Of a stretch of 64,000 bases of DNA, positions 27,347-36,397 are shown in pieces. The DNA is taken from the NCBI RefSeq assembly GCF_022014235.1, contig NZ_JAKLTD010000003.1, forward strand, positions 84,781 to 148,780. Reading direction: 5' to 3'. The notes beneath the pieces are model-generated. The model made no database searches. It had not been told where the DNA came from and was given only the letters and a program-made list of their open reading frames with translations. The position numbers and the translations under genes were made by a program. Position 1 is the first letter of the stretch. Every line of letters begins with the position of its first letter. This DNA comes from Methanothermobacter sp. K4. GTDB lineage: Archaea > Methanobacteriota > Methanobacteria > Methanobacteriales > Methanothermobacteraceae.

Positions 27347-29443
27347 TTAGATACTCACATAGTTTGGGAGTCTTTTGTAGGTTCCATAGAACCCTATGGT
27401 TTTACTGTAGATGTAGACGAGTCTTGTGAATGGTATTTTCCCATACCCGGTTGTTGCGTATCTGGGGGCCCGTTTGTAGGTGTTTATGAAGTTTCTTATG
27501 GTGATTGCTGTGGATATGTAAGCTGATTTTGAGAGTTTGATTGATCTGGAGGTTCCTGTTGAGCCTGCGTAGCCGACGGTTCGTGGGCTTAGTGGTTTCA
27601 GGTTGCCTGCATTGATCTGGATGGTTGCACGTACAAGGAGGTCCAGGAACTGTGCCATTGTGAATCCTTTTCCTGAGATTGTCACTGAAGATGGGAGTCT
27701 TTTATAAAGCACGTAGTATTTTTTGACCCAGTTTGCAGTTCCTGCGAGCTGGTTTATTGTTATAACTGCAGTTACCAGTTTAGGTGGGAGTGTGTCGATT
27801 GTTACGTTGTAGGTTCCTGGTTGCAGTGTTTTTATGAATTCAATGGTTTTTGTTTCTCCAGGGTTTAGGGTGACTGTCTGGTTTTTTATGGGTTTCTGGT
27901 TTATTTTGAGGGTTGCTGTGTAGTCTCCGGGGATGTCTCCTGTGTTGGTGATGTTGGCTTTGACTGTGATGGTTAGTGGTGCTACTCCGGTTGTGGGTGT
28001 GACTGTTAAGTTGCTTAGTGCGAAGGTTGCTGGTTGCAGGACTGTGACTGTGATGTTAACCGTTTCGTTGTCAACTTTGGCATATACTGTGGCGCTCCCC
28101 CTGGTGTTGAGGTTGGTTAGTGTTGAGGTGGCGGTGCCATCTGTGAAGTTTGTGTCGGTTATTGAGCCGAAGGTTGTGGAGAAGTTTGCTAGTCCTTTGT
28201 ATGGGATTATGCCTTCAGTTGGGTCGTGCAGTGCTCCGTCACTGTCGTGCTGGAGGTCCGCGGTTATCTGTGAGGTTTCCCCTATGAGTACTGTGTCTGG
28301 GTTGGCATTTATTCTAAGGACGATCCATGGGTTGTATGTTACATTTGCTGAGACAAGGCTTGAAAAGTCTGGATTGTTGGATCCCCACCAGTTGAATCGG
28401 GCATCCACAGCACTATAATCTGCGTAGACATTTAGACCTGTCTGGTCCGGGTTGTTGAATATACGGCAGAACATTATTTTGGCTGGCTGTGAGCAACTAC
28501 GCACAATTATTGCTCCAGCAAGGTTTGCTGTGTTGTTGGTGAGTGTGGTGTTTGTCATGGTTAATGTGCAGGATAAATATATGTATATTGCTCCTCCATT
28601 GGTTGCTGTGTTGTTGGTCAGTGTGCTGTTTGTTATTGTTACCGTGGAGCGAAAATGTGCGTATATTGCTCCTCCATTGGGTGCTGTGTTGTTGGTCACT
28701 GTGGTGTTCCCTATAGCTACCATGGAGGAATCTGCGAATATTGCTCCTCCTAAATTGGGTGCTGTGTTGTTGGTCAGTGTGCTGTTTGTTATTGTTACCC
28801 TGGAGGACTGTGCGTATATTGCTCCTCCATGATACAGGTTTACGGTGTTGTTGATCAGTGTAGTGTTTGTTATTGTTACCGTGGAGAAAAGTGCTCCTAT
28901 TGCTCCTCCATGATACGAGTTTGCTGTGTTTTGTGTGAATGTGCTGTTTGTTATTGTTACCCTGGAGGAGGAATCTGCGAATATTGCTCCTCCAAATCGT
29001 GATGTGTTGTTTAGGAGTAGGCAGTTTTGGATTGTGAGGTTTGCATTGTAGATGTATATTGTCCCTGAGGTGGTGGTTGAGTAAGCGTTTCTTATTGTTA
29101 GATTTGATAGTTTGAGGTCCTTTGTGACTGTGAATAATCTTGGGTTTCCTTCGAGGTTTATGATGGTGCCTTCTGTTGTCTGACCTGTGATTGTCAGGTT
29201 CTTGTCGATGGTCACGGCCCTGTTATCTGGGCCGGTGTATTCGCCGTCTGCAAGCCATATAACGTCATTGTCTGCAGCTGATCCAGTTGCATTCTTTATG
29301 GTGGCCTTTGCCGTTGCCCATGAGAGTCCATCGTTGTTGTCATTCCCCCCAGTGGCATTAACGTAGATGTCCACTGCACTGGCCGTCCCAGAAAAGGCTA
29401 TTGCAATAAGACCCAGCAAGATTAAAGGAAGATGTCTTTTCAT
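27347..29443 (-). CDS. Surface adhesin-like protein with beta-helix repeats and pseudomurein-binding repeats
   Basis: 698 residues. A signal peptide (1-23, ending near TASA) precedes a right-handed beta-helix region (about 60-350) built of six or seven repeats of about 26 residues with GGAIYA and VTITNSTLTNNTA cores. A spacer of unknown fold and Ig/CARDB-like domains follow (about 370-560). The C-terminal 130 residues hold pseudomurein-binding repeats (YKRLPSSVTISGK, YKRAPRYATTG, YKRLPNYVSI) for wall anchoring. It is rich in Asn and Thr. Probably an exported adhesin. Codon and base use differ from neighbours, fitting a fast-evolving surface gene. Confidence 0.88.
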   Translation of the reverse strand: MKRHLPLILLGLIAIAFSGTASAVDIYVNATGGNDNNDGLSWATAKATIKNATGSAADNDVIWLADGEYTGPDNRAVTIDKNLTITGQTTEGTIINLEGNPRLFTVTKDLKLSNLTIRNAYSTTTSGTIYIYNANLTIQNCLLLNNTSRFGGAIFADSSSRVTITNSTFTQNTANSYHGGAIGALFSTVTITNTTLINNTVNLYHGGAIYAQSSRVTITNSTLTNNTAPNLGGAIFADSSMVAIGNTTVTNNTAPNGGAIYAHFRSTVTITNSTLTNNTATNGGAIYIYLSCTLTMTNTTLTNNTANLAGAIIVRSCSQPAKIMFCRIFNNPDQTGLNVYADYSAVDARFNWWGSNNPDFSSLVSANVTYNPWIVLRINANPDTVLIGETSQITADLQHDSDGALHDPTEGIIPYKGLANFSTTFGSITDTNFTDGTATSTLTNLNTRGSATVYAKVDNETVNITVTVLQPATFALSNLTVTPTTGVAPLTITVKANITNTGDIPGDYTATLKINQKPIKNQTVTLNPGETKTIEFIKTLQPGTYNVTIDTLPPKLVTAVITINQLAGTANWVKKYYVLYKRLPSSVTISGKGFTMAQFLDLLVRATIQINAGNLKPLSPRTVGYAGSTGTSRSIKLSKSAYISTAITIRNFINTYKRAPRYATTGYGKIPFTRLVYIYSKTIGFYGTYKRLPNYVSI
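28530..28990 (-). repeat. In-gene tandem repeats of the adhesin
   Basis: About six imperfect units of 72-81 bases encode the GGAIxA...TITNSTLTNNTA repeats. Near-identical blocks such as the one coding TITNSTLTNNTA recur several times on the minus strand, which makes slippage or recombination likely. They are in frame and part of the protein, not a CRISPR array. Confidence 0.8.
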
Positions 29444-29760
29444 TTAAATCAACTCTGAGTCTTCTATTGCACCTTCAGTACAATGACTTGGTACAGTATA
29501 GATATAGTTGTGGCAACTATTAAATTTTTTTAAAATCTTTTGAAATTAAAATATTAAGGATTTTTTCGTTTAATTTATTTTAAAAGCTCTGTTAATTGTT
29601 CAAGAATTTATTTATTCTTTCCTCTAGCATCTAATGGGTCTTCCTGAAGGAGGCGATTCGATGATTTAAAGGTTCTCATGGAAACATTATAGATAATTTT
29701 AAATTTTTAAAGAGTAATAATAATATAGTGTCTCTAAAATTAAAGAGAAAGGTGTTAAAC
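29444..29760. other. Intergenic region between adhesin and rubredoxin operon
   Basis: An AT-rich stretch of about 317 bases with no coding sequence that I can support. The minus-strand promoter of the adhesin is probably the ACTATATCTATAC tract around 29499-29511, and the plus-strand rubredoxin operon probably starts from an AT tract near 29690-29725. No clear operator for a redox regulator was found. Confidence 0.5.
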
Positions 29761-29922
29761 TTGAAAAGATACAAATGCAGGGTTTGTGGATACATCTACG
29801 ACCCTAAGAAGGGTGAACCAAGGACAGACACACCACCCGGAACACCATTTGAGGACCTCCCTGAAACATGGAGGTGCCCATCATGCGGTGCAAGGAAGAA
29901 GATGTTCAAACCACTGGACTGA
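29761..29922 (+). CDS. rub: Rubredoxin 1
   Basis: 53 residues from TTG 29761, with GGTG six bases upstream; a longer reading from 29728 lacks this support. [12 protein letters not shown] (about 3-14) and [10 protein letters not shown] (about 37-46) hold the four cysteines of the single Fe(SCys)4 site. It should carry electrons in the oxygen-defence operon, for example to the FprA or peroxidase partners. It lies 11 bases before a second rubredoxin gene. Confidence 0.95.
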   Translation: MKRYKCRVCGYIYDPKKGEPRTDTPPGTPFEDLPETWRCPSCGARKKMFKPLD

Positions 29923-29933
29923 GAGGTGAATAA

Positions 29934-30095
29934 ATGGATAAATACGTCTGCCAGATGTGCGGATACATCTACGACCCTGAAGAGGGAGACCCCACATCAG
30001 GGATAGAACCCGGAACACCATTTGAGGAGCTCCCCGACGACTGGGTATGCCCTGTATGTGGAGTTGGAAAGGACCAGTTCAAGAAGATGGATTAA
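29934..30095 (+). CDS. Rubredoxin 2
   Basis: 53 residues, ATG 29934 with GAGAGGTGA upstream, ending TAA 30093-30095 directly before the Fpr[20 protein letters not shown] (about 4-19) and [14 protein letters not shown] (about 36-49) give the four iron-binding cysteines. More acidic than the upstream copy, which is lysine and arginine rich, so the two may serve different partners. It is too short to show up in a simple long-ORF search. Confidence 0.95.
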   Translation: MDKYVCQMCGYIYDPEEGDPTSGIEPGTPFEELPDDWVCPVCGVGKDQFKKMD

Positions 30096-31268
30096 ATGAA
30101 AGCCAGAAGAATTGCAGATGGGGTTTACTACACCGGTATCATTGACTGGGACCGGAGGACCTTCGATGAGCTTGTAGCCCTCCCACGGGGCACAAGCTAC
30201 AACTCATACATCGTCTCTGGAAGCAGTGCCACGGCACTCATTGATTCTGCAGAGCCCTCAAAGAGCAGCGAATTCCTTGAGACCATAAGGGAGATGGAAA
30301 CTGACATCAACTACATAATCTCCCAGCACGCAGAACAGGACCACTCAGGTACAATCCCGGAACTCCTTGACATGTACCCTGACGCGGAGGTCCTGGGGAC
30401 ACCTGCCTGCATTGAACTCCTCAGGGAACTTTTAAGGATCGATGGAAACTTCAGGGCAATTGAGGATGGCGAAAAGCTCTCCCTGGGTGATAAGACGCTG
30501 AGATTCATTGTAACACCATGGGTGCACTGGCCTGACACCATGGTAACCTACCTTGAGGAGGAGCGGATACTCTTCACCTGCGACTTCTTTGGATCACACC
30601 TTGCAACATCAGACATCATGGAGGTGCCTGAGGGTTTCCTGAGGGAGGCCAAGAGGTACTACGCCCATATCATGATGCCCTTCAGCCAGATGGTCACATC
30701 CAACCTCAGGAAGATCTCGGACCTTGACATATCACTCATAGCACCATCCCACGGCCCCCTTGTATCCATACCCGACCTTATAATCGATGCATACAGGGGA
30801 TGGACCTCAGGGGGCAGTAAAACGGTGATCGCATACACCACCATGCACGGGAGCACGGGGATCATGGTTGAAAGACTCACAGAGAAGCTCATGGAACTTG
30901 ATGTGAGTGTGAGACCCATCAATGTTGCAGAGTCCGATACAGGGGAATTCCTCACGGAACTCGTCGATGCCTCAATCCTGGTTGTAGCATCACCCACGGT
31001 ACTCACAAGGCCCCACCCGGCAGTTGCATCGGCATTATACCTTGTTAATGCACTGAGACCCCCTGTGAAGCACGTTGCACTGATTGGATCATATGGGTGG
31101 GGGACACTCATTGAATCCGAGGTCAAGGGTCTGCTATCCAACATGAACGTGGAGTACCTTGAACCAGTCCTTGTGAAGGGCCTTCCCACGGAGGAGGACC
31201 TTCAGAGGATAGATGAACTTGCCATTCAGATAAAGAAAATAATAGGGGGTGAATTAAATGGTAAGTGA
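30096..31268 (+). CDS. fprA: F420H2 oxidase (flavo-diiron protein FprA)
   Basis: 390 residues. The N-terminal metallo-beta-lactamase domain (1-245) holds the diiron ligands in QHAEQDHSG (about 76-84), His in TPWVHWPDT and DCDFF-like FTCDFFGSH, and the C-terminal flavodoxin domain (about 250-390) has the FMN loop [10 protein letters not shown]. FprA reduces O2 to water with F420H2, protecting the strict anaerobe. The start codon follows the rubredoxin stop without a gap. The stop overlaps the ferritin start. Confidence 0.95.
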   Translation: MKARRIADGVYYTGIIDWDRRTFDELVALPRGTSYNSYIVSGSSATALIDSAEPSKSSEFLETIREMETDINYIISQHAEQDHSGTIPELLDMYPDAEVLGTPACIELLRELLRIDGNFRAIEDGEKLSLGDKTLRFIVTPWVHWPDTMVTYLEEERILFTCDFFGSHLATSDIMEVPEGFLREAKRYYAHIMMPFSQMVTSNLRKISDLDISLIAPSHGPLVSIPDLIIDAYRGWTSGGSKTVIAYTTMHGSTGIMVERLTEKLMELDVSVRPINVAESDTGEFLTELVDASILVVASPTVLTRPHPAVASALYLVNALRPPVKHVALIGSYGWGTLIESEVKGLLSNMNVEYLEPVLVKGLPTEEDLQRIDELAIQIKKIIGGELNGK

Positions 31269-31776
31269 AAGGATGCAGGAGGCCCTCAACAGGCAGCTAA
31301 ACGCTGAGCTCTACTCAGCATACCTCTATCTTTCAATGGCAGCCTACTATGAGGCCTCTGACCTCCCGGGATTTGCAAACTGGATGCGTGTCCAGGCCCA
31401 GGAGGAACTTGCGCACGCAATGAAGTTCTACGACTACCTTGTCCAGAGGGGTGCAAGGGTCGTGCTTGAGGAGATAGAGAAACCACCATTCGAGTGGGAG
31501 TCCCCACTGGAGGTATCCAAGCATGTCCTGGAACATGAGAGGAAGGTGACAGGACTCATAAATGACCTTGTTGACCTTGCAATCTCAGAGAGGGACCATG
31601 CAACCAACAATTTCCTCCAGTGGTTCGTGGCAGAACAGGTTGAGGAGGAGGAATCCGCGGGTTCAGTGCTCCAGAAGGTGCGCCTTGCATCGGATTCACC
31701 AAGCGGCCTCCTCATGCTTGACGCGGAACTTGGAAAGAGGGTTTACAACCCACCAGCAAATGAGAAGGGGGGATAA
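31258..31776 (+). CDS. Ferritin
   Basis: 172 residues, four-helix bundle non-haem ferritin. Ferroxidase ligands are visible: Glu in [10 protein letters not shown] (about 15-24), Glu and His in [14 protein letters not shown] (about 47-60), Glu in VLEHERKV (about 90-97) and the EQVEEE segment (about 127-132). It oxidises and stores Fe(II), lowering Fenton chemistry, which fits its place between FprA and peroxiredoxin. The ATG overlaps the FprA 3' end by 11 bases. Confidence 0.93.
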   Translation: MVSERMQEALNRQLNAELYSAYLYLSMAAYYEASDLPGFANWMRVQAQEELAHAMKFYDYLVQRGARVVLEEIEKPPFEWESPLEVSKHVLEHERKVTGLINDLVDLAISERDHATNNFLQWFVAEQVEEEESAGSVLQKVRLASDSPSGLLMLDAELGKRVYNPPANEKGG

Positions 31777-31779
31777 TTT

Positions 31780-32466
31780 ATGGGGGAGAAGGTATACGAA
31801 CTCAGAAAGGTTAAGAAGAAGGGGCGTGGCATGCCCCTCATAGGGGATAAATTCCCAGAAATGGAGGTCCAGACAACCCATGGGATGATGAAACTCCCGG
31901 CTGAATTCAAGGGGAAATGGTTCATACTCTTCAGCCACCCTGCAGACTTCACACCTGTCTGCACAACGGAGTTTGTGGCGTTCCAGGAGGTCTACCCTGA
32001 ACTGAGGGAACTAGACTGTGAACTTGTGGACCTCAGTGTTGACCAGGTCTTCTCACACATCAAGTGGATCGAATGGATAGAGGAGAACCTTGACACTGAG
32101 ATCGAGTTTCCTGTGATAGCGGATACCGGGAGAGTCGCTGATACCCTTGGCCTCATACACCCGGCGAGGCCCACAAATACGGTGAGGGCGGTATTCGTGG
32201 TTGACCCCCAGGGAATAATCAGGGCGATACTCTACTATCCACAGGAACTTGGAAGGAACATACCTGAGATCGTGAGGATGATACGAGCCTTCAGGGTCAT
32301 AGATGCCGAGGGGGTCGCTGCACCTGCAAACTGGCCCAATAACCAGCTCATAGGTGACCATGTGATAGTCCCACCGGCATCTGATATTGAAACCGCCAGG
32401 AAAAGGAAAGAGGAATACGAATGCTACGACTGGTGGCTCTGCCACCGCAGCACAGGTGGTGATTAG
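31780..32466 (+). CDS. Archaeal peroxiredoxin (Prx6-type)
   Basis: 228 residues. The peroxidatic Cys61 lies in [13 protein letters not shown] (53-65), with the conserved Pro and Thr. Two further cysteines in YECYDWWLC near the C-terminus match archaeal 2-Cys-like Prx6 enzymes. It reduces H2O2 and alkyl peroxides. The N-terminus is about 17 residues longer than many relatives; an internal ATG (MPLIGDKF) at 31831 could be the start, but the first ATG has a GGGGGGA site. SOD follows at once. Confidence 0.93.
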   Translation: MGEKVYELRKVKKKGRGMPLIGDKFPEMEVQTTHGMMKLPAEFKGKWFILFSHPADFTPVCTTEFVAFQEVYPELRELDCELVDLSVDQVFSHIKWIEWIEENLDTEIEFPVIADTGRVADTLGLIHPARPTNTVRAVFVVDPQGIIRAILYYPQELGRNIPEIVRMIRAFRVIDAEGVAAPANWPNNQLIGDHVIVPPASDIETARKRKEEYECYDWWLCHRSTGGD

Positions 32467-33075
32467 ATGGAGAAAAAATTCTATGAACTCCCTGAACTCC
32501 CATACCCCTACGATGCCCTTGAACCATACATATCAGAGGAGCAGCTGAGGATACACCATGAGAAGCACCATCAGGCCTACGTTGATGGGGCCAACGGCAT
32601 CCTCAGAAAACTGGACGATGCCAGGGAGAATGACGAAGAAGTTGACATCAAGGCGGCACTCAAGGAACTCTCATTCCACGTTGGGGGCTACGTCCTGCAC
32701 CTATTCTTCTGGGGTAACATGGGACCCGCAGATGAGTGCGGAGGAGAACCAGGGGGACGGCTTGCAGAGTACATAAAGAAGGACTTCGGAAGCTTTGAAC
32801 GATTTAAAAAAGAGTTTTCTCAGGCTGCTGTGAGTGCGGAGGGCTCAGGATGGGCTGTACTCACCTACTGCCAGAGGACCGACAGGCTCTTCATAATGCA
32901 GGTTGAGAAGCACAATGTCAACGTGATACCCCACTTCAGGATCCTCATGGTCCTGGATGTATGGGAACACGCCTACTACATTGACTACAGGAACGTGAGA
33001 CCCGACTACGTTGACGCATTCTGGAACATCGTAAACTGGAAAGAGGTTGAAAAACGCTTCAACGACCTCTTTTAA
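32467..33075 (+). CDS. sod: Superoxide dismutase (Fe/Mn family)
   Basis: 202 residues. Metal ligands: His in [16 protein letters not shown] (about 28-43), His in [10 protein letters not shown] (about 70-79), Asp and His in [13 protein letters not shown] (about 164-176). It converts superoxide to peroxide for the preceding peroxiredoxin. Iron is the likely metal in this genus. ATG directly follows the peroxiredoxin stop, completing the rub-rub-fprA-ftn-prx-sod unit. Confidence 0.95.
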   Translation: MEKKFYELPELPYPYDALEPYISEEQLRIHHEKHHQAYVDGANGILRKLDDARENDEEVDIKAALKELSFHVGGYVLHLFFWGNMGPADECGGEPGGRLAEYIKKDFGSFERFKKEFSQAAVSAEGSGWAVLTYCQRTDRLFIMQVEKHNVNVIPHFRILMVLDVWEHAYYIDYRNVRPDYVDAFWNIVNWKEVEKRFNDLF

Positions 33076-33090
33076 TATTATTTTTTTAGA
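33076..33090 (+). terminator. T-tract after sod
   Basis: A run of seven T at 33081-33087 within a T-rich stretch directly follows the sod stop codon. Archaeal RNA polymerase terminates at such oligo-T tracts without needing a hairpin, so this probably ends the oxygen-defence operon. Confidence 0.5.
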
Positions 33091-33184
33091 ACAGTTTTCT
33101 ATTTCTTAACTTTGGTTCATTCACGATATTGGAGGCTGATTAAGTATATAAAGTTTATTAAATCAAGAAACAGAATTTATGAAT

Positions 33185-33625
33185 TTATACGGTGTCCTGT
33201 TTCATCATGATACCCTCAACTGATGAGAGGATCCCAAGTATAAAAGTTGTTGCACCTAGTAAAAAACGAAATATACTGTTGGAGTGCCACAGAAGTATAC
33301 CTCCTAAGAGGGAGAAGAGTATGCCTTCTGCTATTATTAGCAATGGAGGGTTTCTCTTTCTGTAAATAATAGCCAGTATAAGGATTATTGGCAGAATCAG
33401 TGTTATGAATGTTAATACCCATTCCATATGTCCACTCATCCTATCAGCGACATCAACTGTGGATACGTAGAGGAGGATTAGAAAGATGCTCCCCTCCAGA
33501 ACAGGAACAGTAGACCCCCTTTTCATGACCCTTAATTCTCCGCCACATTCGCATGTGTAGTCTTCAGGGTTTTCATCATCTTTTAGATTGTATTCATGGC
33601 CACATTCCTTACATTTAACCTTCAA
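33185..33625 (-). CDS. Zinc-ribbon membrane protein of unknown function
   Basis: 146 residues. An N-terminal zinc ribbon, [10 protein letters not shown] then CECGG (about 5-28), is followed by four hydrophobic helices (about 45-58, 68-87, 93-110, 115-135). TTG 33625 is the start, with GGGGTG about five bases upstream. The arrangement of a cytoplasmic zinc ribbon plus a compact membrane domain is common in archaeal proteins of unknown role. It is convergent with the sod operon. Confidence 0.75.
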   Translation of the reverse strand: MKVKCKECGHEYNLKDDENPEDYTCECGGELRVMKRGSTVPVLEGSIFLILLYVSTVDVADRMSGHMEWVLTFITLILPIILILAIIYRKRNPPLLIIAEGILFSLLGGILLWHSNSIFRFLLGATTFILGILSSVEGIMMKQDTV

Positions 33626-33819
33626 CTCAACACCCCATTTATTGAAAACTTTTATTCCTGAAAGTTTATATGATATTACTCTGAGAAAAGACCTGTGCTG
33701 AAACCCTGATGTATTATTATTGGAAGTATAAGTATGTCAATAGCGGATTAAAGTAGACAAAAAGGCCAATATTTATTTTTAAATCACCATAAACATCTAA
33801 GAGTTACACTGATTCGGGA

Positions 33820-35124
33820 ATGATTCAGATGATCTGGAACAGGGAAATGGAATGCATAGGCAGGGAGGAACTGGAGGAACTTCAGCTTAAAAGGCTTCAG
33901 GACACAGTAAGGAGGGCATATGAAAACGTACCCTACTACCATGAGATGTTCGAGAGGGAGGGTGTGTACCCGGAGGACATAGAGTCACTGGATGACATCA
34001 CAAGGTTGCCCTACACCACCAAGGATGACCTCCGCAGGGTCTACCCCTTTGGAATGTTCGCTGTCCCGAGGAAGGAGATAGTGGAGGTCCACACATCCTC
34101 AGGGACCACAGGAAAACCCGTGGTATCAGGCTACACCAGGGAGGACATAGAGATATGGAGTGAGGTCATGGCCAGGGGCCTAACAATGATGGGCCTCACA
34201 GAGGATGACGTCATCCAGAACACCCATGGCTACGGGCTATTCACAGGGGGATTCGGGGTCCACTACGGTGCCCAGAAGATCGGGGCAACCGTTATCCCCA
34301 TCTCAACCGGACAGACAAGAAGGCAGATAGAGATAATGAAGGACTTCGGGACAACGGTCATGATATTCACCCCCTCCTATGGCCTCTACCTCTCTGAGGT
34401 TGCAGCTGAGGAGGGCTTTAACCCTGCCGAATCCCAGTTAAAGGCCATAGGATTCGGGGCTGAGATGTGGACAGAGGAGATGAGGGCCGAGATAGAGAGG
34501 AGGTTCAATGCACCGGCCTTCAACATATACGGCCTCACCGAAATCATGGGCCCGGGGGTTGCAATGGAGTGCGGTGAGAAGAATGGCCTCCACGTTGCAG
34601 AGGACCACTTCTACCCTGAGATCATAGACAGGAACGGGGAAAGGGTCGGCCCAGGTGAACGGGGAGAACTGGTACTCACAACCCTCACACGGGTGGGGAT
34701 GCCGGTCATACGGTTCAGGACAAAGGATATAACCTCAATAGACTATGAGCCCTGTGCCTGCGGCAGGACCCTTGCAAGGATCTCAAGGATAACCGGCAGG
34801 GTCGATGACATGCTCAAGGTCAGGGGTGTTTCAGTGTTCCCCTCCCAGATAGAGAAGGCGCTCCTCCGCATAGATGGTATTGAGCCACACTACCAGATAA
34901 TAGTGACAAGGCCCCACCTCATGGATGAACTTGAGGTGAGGGTGGAGACCTCCCCTGAACTCTTCTCAGATGACATCCGGCAGATGGTGGAGACCAGGGA
35001 CCGGATAGAGGAGTTCATAGAGAACGAGATAGGCCTCAGGGTTAAGGTGACCCTGGTTGAACCAGGCACGATACCCAGGAGTGAGGGTAAGGCAGTGAGG
35101 GTGATAGATAAGAGGAACCTTTAA
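33820..35124 (+). CDS. Coenzyme F390 synthetase / phenylacetate-CoA ligase family
   Basis: 434 residues, adenylate-forming enzyme. P-loop TSSGTTGKP (about 92-100), [11 protein letters not shown] (about 237-247), RFRTKDIT near 306 and the hinge [20 protein letters not shown] (about 326-345) are all kept. In Methanothermobacter such proteins are annotated as F390 synthetase, which adenylylates F420 on oxygen exposure; others are aryl-CoA ligases. Its position after the oxygen operon suits F390, while the ACT partner downstream suits an amino-acid-linked arylacetate ligase. Sequence alone does not decide. Confidence 0.8.
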   Translation: MIQMIWNREMECIGREELEELQLKRLQDTVRRAYENVPYYHEMFEREGVYPEDIESLDDITRLPYTTKDDLRRVYPFGMFAVPRKEIVEVHTSSGTTGKPVVSGYTREDIEIWSEVMARGLTMMGLTEDDVIQNTHGYGLFTGGFGVHYGAQKIGATVIPISTGQTRRQIEIMKDFGTTVMIFTPSYGLYLSEVAAEEGFNPAESQLKAIGFGAEMWTEEMRAEIERRFNAPAFNIYGLTEIMGPGVAMECGEKNGLHVAEDHFYPEIIDRNGERVGPGERGELVLTTLTRVGMPVIRFRTKDITSIDYEPCACGRTLARISRITGRVDDMLKVRGVSVFPSQIEKALLRIDGIEPHYQIIVTRPHLMDELEVRVETSPELFSDDIRQMVETRDRIEEFIENEIGLRVKVTLVEPGTIPRSEGKAVRVIDKRNL

Positions 35125-35139
35125 ATTTATGGTGATACC

Positions 35140-35571
35140 ATGAGGGTTAAGCAGATATCAATATTTCTTGAAAACAAGAAGGGAAGGCTCTGGAAGGCTC
35201 TGAGTACACTTGCAGAGGCAGGTATAAATCTGAGGGCACTATCACTTGCAGATACATCAGAATTCGGGATACTCAGGCTCATAGTCCCTGAACCTGAACG
35301 CGCGGCAGATGTACTTGAGGAGAGCGGCTTTGTTGTTAAGCTGAAGGACGTAGTCGCAGTTGAGATGGATGACAGGCCAGGGGGCCTTGCATCAATCCTT
35401 GAGGTCCTCAAGGACTATGACCTGAACCTTGACTACATATACGCATTTGTCCATGAAAAGAAGGATAAGGCGATACTCTTTGTGAGTACAGAGGACCTGG
35501 ATGCCCTTGAAGGTGCCCTGGGGGATGCAGGGATCCGGATGGTTCCACCAGAGGAGGTCTACTCCCTCTGA
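35140..35571 (+). CDS. Tandem ACT-domain protein
   Basis: 143 residues made of two ACT domains (about 4-68 and 70-140): VKQISIFLENKKGRLWKALSTLAEAGINLRAL and VAVEMDDRPGGLASILEVLKDYDLNLDYIYAF. ACT domains bind amino acids. Genes of this type are often paired with PaaK-like ligases, here 15 bases upstream, so it probably senses an aromatic amino acid and modulates the ligase or its expression. ATG with GGTGAT upstream. Confidence 0.88.
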   Translation: MRVKQISIFLENKKGRLWKALSTLAEAGINLRALSLADTSEFGILRLIVPEPERAADVLEESGFVVKLKDVVAVEMDDRPGGLASILEVLKDYDLNLDYIYAFVHEKKDKAILFVSTEDLDALEGALGDAGIRMVPPEEVYSL

Positions 35572-35602
35572 GCGGAAGATTCAAGCATATCATGCTGGGG
35601 GT

Positions 35603-36397
35603 TTACTCCCCCTTCACCCGGACATCCTCAACCGAATACTCTATGCCCTCCTCTTCCAGCTTCTTTGTTATGCTCCTGCTCATTTTACCAACCGCAAGTA
35701 CAAGGACATTCAAGCCCCTCTTTGCGGCTGCAAGGGCAGCATATGGGGTTGCAAATTCAAAATCAACATTCAGGTTTAATTTGGTCGCAGCAGCCCTTGA
35801 AACGGTCCCCATTATTCCTATCCTGTCCTGACCATGCGTTAGTTCCCTTATCCTTTCAAGGTCCGCTGTCCCTGAACCGCCCTCTGATATCCCAGGGAGA
35901 ACCGCGATGGTCACCTTCCCCCTCTGGAGGGGTATGGTGCCGCCAAGTTCTGTTAGGGCCACATCCTCACCCTCTGAGGCACTGTTCATGACTATGGCAT
36001 GGGCTTTCCCATTGGTTCTTCTCCGGGCGTAGAGGACGCCGTCATCCATGAAGAGCTCAACCTCGTCACCAGCGCTGAGGTCCTCCCATGCGATGGCGGG
36101 CCAGATGGACTTGTAGGAACTCATGTACTCCAGGACCTCATCGGCATACTGCCTGAGGCTCACCGCAGCCATTTTGAGCTTCTCACCACCCCTACGGGTT
36201 ATCTTGTAGTGGGACCTTCCGCTCCCTGCCTCCACAAGGCCCTCTGCTATGAGGCTCTTTATGTTCTCAGACACTGCCTGGACAGTTATTCCCAGTTCAT
36301 CTGCTATATCCCGTTGCCTCACATAGGGCTGACGCCTTGCTATCTCACTCAGCACCTGGAAACGTGTAAGTTCACCCTTCTTTCTGAAAGCCTTCAT
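35603..36397 (-). CDS. Winged-HTH transcriptional regulator with C-terminal ligand-like domain
   Basis: 264 residues. The N-terminal winged HTH (about 10-75: QRDIADELGITVQAVSENIKSLIAEGLV) is followed by a conserved archaeal domain (80-264) with alternating beta strands, including GKVTIAVLPGISEGGSG (about 162-178) and a GLNVLVLAVGKMSRSITKKLEEE end. The C-terminal domain looks like a small-molecule or nucleotide-binding fold. ATGA overlap with the DHH gene upstream. Target genes are unknown. Confidence 0.8.
   Translation of the reverse strand: MKAFRKKGELTRFQVLSEIARRQPYVRQRDIADELGITVQAVSENIKSLIAEGLVEAGSGRSHYKITRRGGEKLKMAAVSLRQYADEVLEYMSSYKSIWPAIAWEDLSAGDEVELFMDDGVLYARRRTNGKAHAIVMNSASEGEDVALTELGGTIPLQRGKVTIAVLPGISEGGSGTADLERIRELTHGQDRIGIMGTVSRAAATKLNLNVDFEFATPYAALAAAKRGLNVLVLAVGKMSRSITKKLEEEGIEYSVEDVRVKGE

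Noticed and set aside
28530..28990. Repeats resembling a CRISPR array
   Set aside because: The units are imperfect, contiguous, in frame and encode the beta-helix repeats of the adhesin; there are no unique spacers and no cas genes.
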